Shown here one piece after another: positions 56,362 through 64,000 of a stretch of 64,000 bases of DNA (positions are counted from its first letter, which is position 1; every line of letters starts with the position of its first letter). The position numbers were made by a program, and so were the translations under genes. Source of the DNA: Planctomycetota bacterium (GTDB lineage: Bacteria > Planctomycetota > J058); contig JAHBXY010000027.1 in the NCBI GenBank assembly GCA_019636275.1, forward strand, positions 1-64,000, given 5' to 3'. Under the pieces are notes generated by a model. That model had not been told where the DNA came from and did no database searches. It worked only from the letters and a program-made list of their open reading frames with translations.

Positions 56362-59300
56362 GCAGGCGCTGCGGGTCGACCGCGCGGCTTCAACGGGGCC
56401 GCGCACGTTGGTGCGCGGACGGCTCGACGCCGGCGGGCGGCTCACCGCCGGTCAGGGTGCTTCAACGGGGCCGCGCACGTTGGTGCGCGGACGGCGGACG
56501 ACGCACGCCAGGTGCGCCTGGGCGCAGCGGAGGTGGCTTCAACGGGGCCGCGCACGTTGGTGCGCGGACGGTCGCGTCGACGGGCGCCCGGTCGGCGCGC
56601 TCCTGCTCGGCTTCAACGGGGCCGCGCACGTTGGTGCGCGGACGGTTGAGCCAGGCGACCTCGTCAGCCGCCAGGAGCAACGTGCTTCAACGGGGCCGCG
56701 CACGTTGGTGCGCGGACGGCGCCCAAGACGCGCCGGCGCGGCGGGCGGCGCTCGCGGCTTCAACGGGGCCGCGCACGTTGGTGCGCGGACGGGCGCCAGC
56801 GCGACCTCGACGCCCGCCTGGGCTGCCGTGCTTCAACGGGGCCGCGCACGTTGGTGCGCGGACGGCTCGGACCTCTCCCGCCCGGGGGTCCCGTCCTCCT
56901 GGAGGCTTCAACGGGGCCGCGCACGTTGGTGCGCGGACGGCTGGCGCCCGCCAACCCGCGGCGTCACGCGCTCGCGATGCTTCAACGGGGCCGCGCACGT
57001 TGGTGCGCGGACGGCAGCCGCACGAGCTGGCCGCGGCCATGGGCTTCCCGCGGCTTCAACGGGGCCGCGCACGTTGGTGCGCGGACGGCGACCCCGAGAG
57101 CAGCCGCCTGGCCCAGGTCACGGAGCTTCAACGGGGCCGCGCACGTTGGTGCGCGGACGGCGGCGCGTGCGCGAGGGGGTGGTGGCGGCGCGCGAGCGGC
57201 TTCAACGGGGCCGCGCACGTTGGTGCGCGGACGGACGTTGACCTGACCCGCTGACACCTTCCATGCTGGACGCTTCAACGGGGCCGCGCACGTTGGTGCG
57301 CGGACGGCCCCGACCTCGCGAAGGGCCATGATCAGCTCAGCGTCGCTTCAACGGGGCCGCGCACGTTGGTGCGCGGACGGGAGCGCGAGAACACGCTCGC
57401 GGCGCGGCTCTACGAGGCTTCAACGGGGCCGCGCACGTTGGTGCGCGGACGGCCGGCGCGGTGGCGCTCCGCCACCTCGCGGGCGCTGCTTCAACGGGGC
57501 CGCGCACGTTGGTGCGCGGACGGAAGGAACACGCGTCGGTCAGCGGCGCCCGGTATCGCTGGCTTCAACGGGGCCGCGCACGTTGGTGCGCGGACGGCCG
57601 GAGGGGACGAAGACCCGCCCGCGCACGGGCGGGCTTCAACGGGGCCGCGCACGTTGGTGCGCGGACGGCCCGAGCAGCGGCCGGAGGGCGTCTCGAACTC
57701 GGTGCTTCAACGGGGCCGCGCACGTTGGTGCGCGGACGGCGGGGAGCATGTGGCAGGCGAGCCAGCGGAGCGCCGCTTCAACGGGGCCGCGCACGTTGGT
57801 GCGCGGACGGGGAGTTCCGCGCGCGCAACCCCCGCGGGCTCTACTGGCTTCAACGGGGCCGCGCACGTTGGTGCGCGGACGGTGGTCCTGGGACTCGGCG
57901 CCGGGAGGGAGGGTCGAGATGCTTCAACGGGGCCGCGCACGTTGGTGCGCGGACGGCGCGTCCTTCCAGGCGGCGTCCGGCTTCACCAGCGACTGGCTTC
58001 AACGGGGCCGCGCACGTTGGTGCGCGGACGGCCGCCGTTAACAAGACCACGGCCGACAAGCTCAAGATGCTTCAACGGGGCCGCGCACGTTGGTGCGCGG
58101 ACGGCTCGGCGGCGATCCACGCCGCCCGCTCCCCGCCCGTGCTTCAACGGGGCCGCGCACGTTGGTGCGCGGACGGGTAGAGCCTCCGGGCCTGCTCCGT
58201 CGTCAGGGACGCGTCGCTTCAACGGGGCCGCGCACGTTGGTGCGCGGACGGCGCAGGGCCCAGACCTCAGCGATCTGGTCGTGGACCTGCTTCAACGGGG
58301 CCGCGCACGTTGGTGCGCGGACGGCCCGTCCAGCGGTTGTCGTCCGAGAGGCCCATCGCGGCGCTTCAACGGGGCCGCGCACGTTGGTGCGCGGACGGGC
58401 GCCCGCGCGGCGGCGAGCTCATGCGGCAGCTGCGGGCTTCAACGGGGCCGCGCACGTTGGTGCGCGGACGGGGGATCAACGCACTCTCTCAGAGCGGGAG
58501 CGTCCGGCCGCTTCAACGGGGCCGCGCACGTTGGTGCGCGGACGGCCCGTGCTGCGTCATGGTCGAGACGATCTGGTTCAGCCCGGCTTCAACGGGGCCG
58601 CGCACGTTGGTGCGCGGACGGACGTCGGCGAGGCGCTGGGCCTCAGGGAGGCTCAGGCTTCAACGGGGCCGCGCACGTTGGTGCGCGGACGGGACGGTCG
58701 CGGGCGCGTAGGCGCCGGTCTCGTAGTTGCTTCAACGGGGCCGCGCACGTTGGTGCGCGGACGGTCGCCGGGCCGACGACCGGGAGCCCGGCGGCCCCCA
58801 CGGGCTTCAACGGGGCCGCGCACGTTGGTGCGCGGACGGCGCGGCGCGGCGGGAGGGCGAGCCGGCGGCCGAGGAGCGGCTTCAACGGGGCCGCGCACGT
58901 TGGTGCGCGGACGGTCTGGCAGACGGCCGAGCCGCTGCGCCGCTGGCAGGCGCTTCAACGGGGCCGCGCACGTTGGTGCGCGGACGGGCGCCGCAGGACC
59001 GCGCGACGTCCGCGCTGCCGATCACGCTTCAACGGGGCCGCGCACGTTGGTGCGCGGACGGCGGCGGGGCCCCGTCGCTCGACGACTGGGCGGCCCTGCT
59101 TCAACGGGGCCGCGCACGTTGGTGCGCGGACGGGCGGAGCTCCTCGCGGCCGCCCCGGCCGCTTTACTTGATAGCTTCAACGGGGCCGCGCACGTTGGTG
59201 CGCGGACGGGAGCGGCTCCGCGCCCGTCGAGCGCCTGTTCACCGTGCTTCAACGGGGCCGCGCACGTTGGTGCGCGGACGGTCCGCCAGGTCGTGCCCGG

Positions 59301-61137
59301 GGTAACCGTCCACGAGGTGCTTCAACGGGGCCGCGCACGTTGGTGCGCGGACGGCGCCGACATCCGCCGCTGGTGGGGCAACCGTGGCGAGATGCTTCAA
59401 CGGGGCCGCGCACGTTGGTGCGCGGACGGCTGCTGAACGAGATCGGCGACCCGAAGAAGCAGGGGCTTCAACGGGGCCGCGCACGTTGGTGCGCGGACGG
59501 TTCAGCGCCTGCTCCATGAGCGGGAACAGCCGCGGGAAGCTTCAACGGGGCCGCGCACGTTGGTGCGCGGACGGCTCGACGGTCACGGCGCGGATCGTCG
59601 CGGACTGGATCGTGCTTCAACGGGGCCGCGCACGTTGGTGCGCGGACGGCTCCGAGGCCGAGCCGCTCGCGCTCGACGGCTGGCACGCTTCAACGGGGCC
59701 GCGCACGTTGGTGCGCGGACGGCGGGTTCCGCAGAGCGGCGAGGTCGGCTCGGTCGGCGTCGTGCTTCAACGGGGCCGCGCACGTTGGTGCGCGGACGGA
59801 TCCCCCGAGCCCGAGTCTCGCGGGACAGTCCACGGAGGCTTCAACGGGGCCGCGCACGTTGGTGCGCGGACGGCCTCAAGTGGTGCCGGAATAGGCGGCG
59901 GCTTCTCCGTGCTTCAACGGGGCCGCGCACGTTGGTGCGCGGACGGCGGCGCGGCCTCGCGCTGGCCGCACGTCTGCTCGATGCTTCAACGGGGCCGCGC
60001 ACGTTGGTGCGCGGACGGCGAGAACGCCGAGGACAACGGCAACGAGGTCCTCTGGGAGCTTCAACGGGGCCGCGCACGTTGGTGCGCGGACGGGGGTCGT
60101 CCTCGTCGTCGAGTGGTGCCCCCCCACGTTTCGTGCTTCAACGGGGCCGCGCACGTTGGTGCGCGGACGGCGCGTAGAGCAGGCGGGCCATCACGCACGC
60201 CTCGCAGGGCTTCAACGGGGCCGCGCACGTTGGTGCGCGGACGGCCGCCGCCGTGACCGTGGGCGCCTCGCCCCGGTAGGTGCTTCAACGGGGCCCCGCA
60301 CGTTGGTGCGCGGACGGCCGAAGCCTCGGAACGGGTAGTCCCGCACGCGGCCGCCGGCTTCAACGGGGCCGCGCACGTTGGTGCGCGGACGGACGCCGGG
60401 CTCCTGGTCGACGACAGCGCCAAGCACCTGACGCTTCAACGGGGCCGCGCACGTTGGTGCGCGGACGGCCGCGTACTTCGCCAGCCGCTCCTCGCGCGCC
60501 ATGTCCGTGCTTCAACGGGGCCGCGCACGTTGGTGCGCGGACGGCCGGCCTGGACGTGCCCGACGACGCGAAGGTCACGTTGCTTCAACGGGGCCGCGCA
60601 CGTTGGTGCGCGGACGGTGCATGGCTGGGAGGGCCGCGGGGACCCGTGCGGCGGGCTTCAACGGGGCCGCGCACGTTGGTGCGCGGACGGTTGTAGCGGT
60701 CGACGTGGCGCCGGCTGGGGTCGCCGGGGCTTCAACGGGGCCGCGCACGTTGGTGCGCGGACGGCGTCACACACCCAGGCGAGGATCACGGCGCACCCCC
60801 GATGCTTCAACGGGGCCGCGCACGTTGGTGCGCGGACGGCCGGACCACCTCCGCAAGATCGTGTTGGGCGAGGTGATGCTTCAACGGGGCCGCGCACGTT
60901 GGTGCGCGGACGGCCCCCGAGGAGGCGCGCGGCGAGCCTCGGCCCGAGGCTTCAACGGGGCCGCGCACGTTGGTGCGCGGACGGGCGATCGAGGTCGTCG
61001 CCGACTCGTGGGCCGTCATGGGGCTTCAACGGGGCCGCGCACGTTGGTGCGCGGACGGCTCGCAGAGGCACTCCAGCCACGCCTCGGCGGCCTTGATCGC
61101 CGCTTCAACGGGGCCGCGCACGTTGGTGCGCGGACGG
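56313..61137 (-). CRISPR. CRISPR array: 66 repeats of 36 bp, 65 spacers
   Basis: The plus-strand repeat starts GCTTCAACGGGG, continues with the 8-bp palindrome arms CCGCGCAC-GTTG-GTGCGCGG and ends ACGG. Spacers are 35-43 nt. In the minus-strand orientation the repeat ends GTTGAAGC, the typical 3' handle, and the stem can act as the Cas6-type processing hairpin. The leader-side end is at 61137, next to cas2. The repeat at 56313 carries G-to-A in the stem and the one at 60282 a G-to-C change; the others look identical. The decayed repeat at the far end supports minus-strand transcription from 61.1 to 56.3 kb. Confidence 0.99.
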
Positions 61138-61363
61138 AGAGGGCAGAGCAAGGCGCTGAACCACAAGAACTTCTGTCCTCCTTTGCGAGCAGGTCAGGGG
61201 CCTACAGAGGAGCAACGGCTCGTGGCACCTCACTTCCGAGGGCAAGTCGCGACACGACAAGGAGCGAGCGGTGCCCGGCGGCTCCTCAGCACGAGACCGC
61301 TCGCGAATGCGATTTGTCAAGGAACAGTCAGGTGGTCGTCCCGTCCGTTCGGTCCACATCGGA
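61138..61363 (-). promoter_or_regulatory. CRISPR leader
   Basis: 226 bp between cas2 and the first repeat. It is less GC-rich than the array, with AT-rich patches beside the repeat (CAAGAACTTCTGTCCTCC) and near cas2. It should contain the array promoter and the integration-recognition region. No distinct sigma motif can be named. Confidence 0.75.
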
Positions 61364-61654
61364 TCAGAAAACCAGGGCGTGGCGCTCGGGGTGGGTGTAG
61401 TGCCTGCCGAGCGCGGTGATCGCACGCCGCCCGCGCCCTCGACCCGGTCCAAGATCGGCGACCAGGACCTGGTCCTCATGCGAATGGATGGCCTCCAGCA
61501 GTCGGCCTCGGAGCCTCACGAGCTCGGTCTCGGAGAGCTCGCACCGGAAGACGGAGAACTGAAGATGATCTCCGAATCCTCTGAGTATTCGAAAGACGCG
61601 GTCGCGACGCCGGTCGTCCGAGATGTCATACGTAACGACGTAGACCTTGCGCAT
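61364..61654 (-). CDS. cas2: CRISPR-associated endoribonuclease/integration protein Cas2
   Basis: A 96-residue ferredoxin-fold protein: MRKVYVVTYDISDDRRRDRV with the conserved Asp after strand 1, then FSVFRCELSETELVRLR and ending RHYTHPERHALVF. Cas2 dimers bridge two Cas1 dimers during spacer integration. The ATG overlaps the cas4-cas1 stop (TGATG), indicating coupling; an in-frame TTG lies one codon before. Confidence 0.96.
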   Translation of the reverse strand: MRKVYVVTYDISDDRRRDRVFRILRGFGDHLQFSVFRCELSETELVRLRGRLLEAIHSHEDQVLVADLGPGRGRGRRAITALGRHYTHPERHALVF

Positions 61655-63426
61655 CAACGCCTCCGAAACGTGGGAAGCTCGGGCAGCTCTCCCATGAGGT
61701 GGCGGGCGAAGAGGCGAGCCTGCACCTCGAGAACCCGTCGATAGCTGATGCGGTATCCGAACGTCGGATGAGTAACCAACTCGTCCATGCGCCGTTCGTA
61801 GGCCGAGATCATGCGGCGGCGGGCTGCGTCGGTGAGCGACACCCCAAGCCCACGCCGGACGAAGTCTGAAGGTCCGACGACTCCGCCGTTCACCGCTCCG
61901 AGCACCACGGAATCAGCGATGATGGGCCGGAACTCCTCCATCAGGTCGAGCGCCAGCGACGGGCGCCCGAAGCGCGGCTGATGCAGGAACCCGACGTACG
62001 GGTCGAAGCCAACCAGGGCACACGTGATCGTCCAGTCCTTGGTGAGGAGGGCGTACACGAAGGACAGGAGCGCATTGATAGGGTCCTGCGGAGGCCGCCG
62101 CGATCGGCCCTCGAAATCGAAGGAAGGTCCCAGGGCGACCTTCAGGAGCTCGGGAAACCGCCCGAAGTACAAGCGCGCGGCTGTACCTTCGATTCCAAGG
62201 AGGGATCCGAGGTCGCCGGCAGAGCCCGCCTGCCTGGCGAGGTCGGCGAGGCGCTCCAGCTCCGCCGGTTTCTCCGGGTGATTGCGTCGAAGGATCGTCC
62301 GCTGGTTCGAGATCTTGCCCGCGACGATCCCGCGGGCGATCGCCAGGCTCCGGGCCGGGTCGTCTGCGGCACGGAACTGCACGCGTCGCAGCTCGACATT
62401 GGTGCCGCTCAGGCCCCGCGCCCACCCATAGAACCAACCGCCGGCGCTGTAAACGGCCAAGGGGACATCGCGCTCCAGGAGAGCGCGGAGCGCCTGTGTC
62501 GTTACTTGCACGCCTCCGAACACGGCGACGTGCGACGTGTGCTCGAGCCGCGCCTCTCCGATGGTCTTGTGCTCGCGATCGCGCACCTCGAGGACGTCGC
62601 CTCGTAGGCCCACTCGGTATCCACCCCGCTGCACGTAGAGCGGCACGGCATCGTCACGCGCGGGCGTGAGACCCCGAATTCGCGGGAATGCCGCGGCCTC
62701 GGCGTCACTCACGAGTTCGCCGATTGCGCTCCCCGTGCCCGCCAGAGCCTCTGCCGAAGGCGAGGAGGGAGAAACGTCGGCGGTCGGCCGTGCGCGGAGC
62801 TGGTTCACTTCGTCAGGAAGGCAGACCCCGACGAGCGAGCAGCCGTCACACTTGGGACTCGACACGAGTGGCGGTGGAGGTTCGCGTCGAGCGGCGATCT
62901 CGCGTGCCCTTGCGATCGCATCGAGCGTCAACTGGACGAGGTCGTCGTCGAGAGCAACCTCGACGCGCTCCCGACTCGCCGCGTAGTAAATGAAGCCTCG
63001 CTCGAGGCGGTACCCGTGGTCCCGCAGGATCAAGGCCTGGGCGCAGACCTGGACCCGCTCAGGGTCATAGGCGCGCAACAGGTTCTTCGGCGGCTTGCCA
63101 CGCTTGTACTCGACCGGCTCGACATCACCGCCGGTGCCTTCGACCACGTCGGCACGCATCGAGAGACCCAGACGTGGGGAGCTCGCCGAGACAGATCGAG
63201 CGACGAACGGTGGAGCCTCGGAGTCACCGGCCGGCGGGGGTCCCGCAGTCTCGCGGTCTGCCCTCCGGTGCACATGGATTCCGTCCTCCATGTACGCGTT
63301 GGCGACCCACTCCCCATCCACCCACTCGAGGTAGAAGCGCCGAGGACAGTAGATGACCTCGTTCACCATGCGCACGGGAATGAGGTCGGGCACCTCCTGC
63401 GGGGTCTCAGCCGCCATGCTGCTCAC
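61654..63426 (-). CDS. cas4-cas1: Cas4-Cas1 fusion
   Basis: A 590-residue fusion. The Cas4 part (about 1-210) has an Fe-S Cys set (C27 in YCPRRFY; C193, C196 and C202 in CDGCSLVGVC) and RecB-like nuclease residues (D93 in RADVVE, EYK at 106-108). The Cas1 part (about 250-590) has the active-site residues Glu413 (GIEGTAARLYF), His482 (GFLHQPRFG) and Asp494/Glu497 (LDLMEEFRP). Cas4 trims prespacers and selects the PAM; Cas1 integrates. This fusion is characteristic of type I-G (formerly I-U) systems. GTG at 63426 overlaps the upstream gene. Confidence 0.97.
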   Translation of the reverse strand: MSSMAAETPQEVPDLIPVRMVNEVIYCPRRFYLEWVDGEWVANAYMEDGIHVHRRADRETAGPPPAGDSEAPPFVARSVSASSPRLGLSMRADVVEGTGGDVEPVEYKRGKPPKNLLRAYDPERVQVCAQALILRDHGYRLERGFIYYAASRERVEVALDDDLVQLTLDAIARAREIAARREPPPPLVSSPKCDGCSLVGVCLPDEVNQLRARPTADVSPSSPSAEALAGTGSAIGELVSDAEAAAFPRIRGLTPARDDAVPLYVQRGGYRVGLRGDVLEVRDREHKTIGEARLEHTSHVAVFGGVQVTTQALRALLERDVPLAVYSAGGWFYGWARGLSGTNVELRRVQFRAADDPARSLAIARGIVAGKISNQRTILRRNHPEKPAELERLADLARQAGSAGDLGSLLGIEGTAARLYFGRFPELLKVALGPSFDFEGRSRRPPQDPINALLSFVYALLTKDWTITCALVGFDPYVGFLHQPRFGRPSLALDLMEEFRPIIADSVVLGAVNGGVVGPSDFVRRGLGVSLTDAARRRMISAYERRMDELVTHPTFGYRISYRRVLEVQARLFARHLMGELPELPTFRRR

Positions 63427-64000
63427 CTTCCGGGCGCCGGGACGGCCACCGAGACGAACACGTTCTTTCCCACGAGAGTGCGGCGCGCGCGCAGGATCTC
63501 GACCACCCCCATGGCGCGCAGCGTCGAGCGGTCGGGGCGCTCCCTCCCGAGCGTCGCCAGGCCGAGCAACGAGGCCACCGTCGGGAGCGCCAGAGGAGAG
63601 TCCCAGATCGGCCAGGTGAGCTCGAAACCATCACTCCCCCGCCGCCAACCGAGCGCCTTGAGCTCCTTCGGGCCTGCTGGTGCCGTGGGAAGGAGCGGCA
63701 GCGCCTCGATGGCGAGGCGGCTCGCGCCCCACTCCGTTCCGGCGGTGTCCTTGCCAGGATCGCCCCAGCGCAGCGCATAGCGTCGGTCGTCGGCTGGGTC
63801 CCAGCGAAGGGCGAGCTGCTCGTCCTGGTAAGACCACGTCTCGAACAGCGAGCGAGACAGGTGCTCCGCGGTCGTCACGGCCGCGAGCTCTCGACAGGTC
63901 TTCAGAAGGCACTTGCCGCCCGCACCGTTCAAGAACGATAGCGGAGTGGGCTGCACGCGGCAGTCCTTGTCGAGCACCGCTTCGGACCCGAACGCGACGA
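63423..64000 (-). CDS. C-terminal part of a type I-G-type Cas protein, cut by window edge
   Basis: An open frame that runs off the right end and stops in a GTGA overlap with cas4-cas1. Visible motifs are VQPTPLSFLNGAGGKCLLKT, LFETWSYQDEQLALRWDPAD, DDRRYALRWGDP and EWGASRLAIEALPLLPTAP, then FELTWPIWDSPL. This matches my recollection of the C-terminal part of type I-G large-subunit or Cas3-extension (Csx17-like) proteins. The GTG at 63977 is probably internal, since coherent protein continues upstream. The exact family needs the full sequence. Confidence 0.7.
   Translation of the reverse strand, partial: VAFGSEAVLDKDCRVQPTPLSFLNGAGGKCLLKTCRELAAVTTAEHLSRSLFETWSYQDEQLALRWDPADDRRYALRWGDPGKDTAGTEWGASRLAIEALPLLPTAPAGPKELKALGWRRGSDGFELTWPIWDSPLALPTVASLLGLATLGRERPDRSTLRAMGVVEILRARRTLVGKNVFVSVAVPAPGR

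Noticed and set aside
56334..61400. Many long open frames with repeated FNGAAHVGART, TGPRTLVRGR or LQRGRARWCADG peptides
   Set aside because: They are translations of the CRISPR repeat; unit length variation shifts the frame, and none has an independent start or domain.
1..64000. rRNA or tRNA genes, insertion sequences or an origin of replication
   Set aside because: No conserved rRNA or tRNA segments, transposase motifs or DnaA-box clusters were recognised by eye; a covariance or profile search would be decisive.

Overview
The window is about 64 kb of very GC-rich bacterial chromosome, dense in genes with many 4-bp ATGA/GTGA overlaps. Several traits suggest a Gram-negative-type lineage such as Planctomycetota or Myxococcota: a lipoprotein with a polyglycine tail after its lipobox, Ser/Thr kinases with TPR tails, a partner-switching module, RING-like zinc proteins, large multiheme cytochromes and a type I-G-like CRISPR locus. 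This placement is inferred; no rRNA or tRNA gene was seen.

Layout. 1-6.3 kb (minus strand): haem synthesis (hemC cut by the left edge, hemA), a cytochrome-like lipoprotein and tyrS. 6.3-17.3 kb (plus): a degenerate metallo-beta-lactamase-fold protein, then a cluster of an FHA protein, a membrane-anchored Fe-S/flavin oxidoreductase, a low-complexity protein, a b-type-like membrane protein, a 26-haem cytochrome, a decahaem cytochrome and an outer-membrane barrel. Together they look like a complete inner-to-outer-membrane electron conduit. 17.3-23.3 kb: small membrane and RraB-like genes, a nuclease-like/PIN-like pair of different codon style, a Nudix/LACTB2-like hydrolase and three overlapping envelope lipoproteins. 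23.4-29.4 kb: enoyl-CoA hydratase, an unusual hexanucleotide inverted-repeat element, an SDR, a repeat-containing protein and a RING/TPR gene in pieces.

29.4-36.3 kb: a molybdate-type ABC transporter (modA, modB, modC) with its own regulator, an SGNH lipoprotein, a dihaem cytochrome, the remnant of a deleted Ser/Thr kinase, a CoaC-YCII fusion and a second RING-like gene interrupted by an in-frame TAG. 36.3-45.3 kb: ftsK (frame-broken), a histidine kinase, two overlapping micro-proteins, rimO, pgsA and a phosphatase/anti-sigma kinase/STAS partner-switching operon. 45.3-47.2 kb is a less GC-biased islet with an NYN-domain protein. 47.2-56 kb holds membrane proteins, two DUF4142-like lipoproteins, a VKOR-thioredoxin fusion and a large kinase-TPR protein.

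56.3-64 kb is a CRISPR locus: 66 repeats of 36 bp (65 spacers), a roughly 226-bp leader, cas2, a cas4-cas1 fusion and the 3' end of an upstream cas gene cut by the right edge. Repeat orientation, leader position and the decayed leader-distal repeat all indicate minus-strand transcription. An AbrB/MazE-like antitoxin gene reads into the leader-distal repeat.

Several genes are split by single-base shifts in GC-rich low-complexity DNA (the 9.4/10.2-kb pair, the 17.3-kb gene, the 27.3/27.5-kb pair, the molybdate regulator, ftsK, probably the NYN gene). The recurrence suggests uncorrected indels in the assembly at least as strongly as genuine gene decay.
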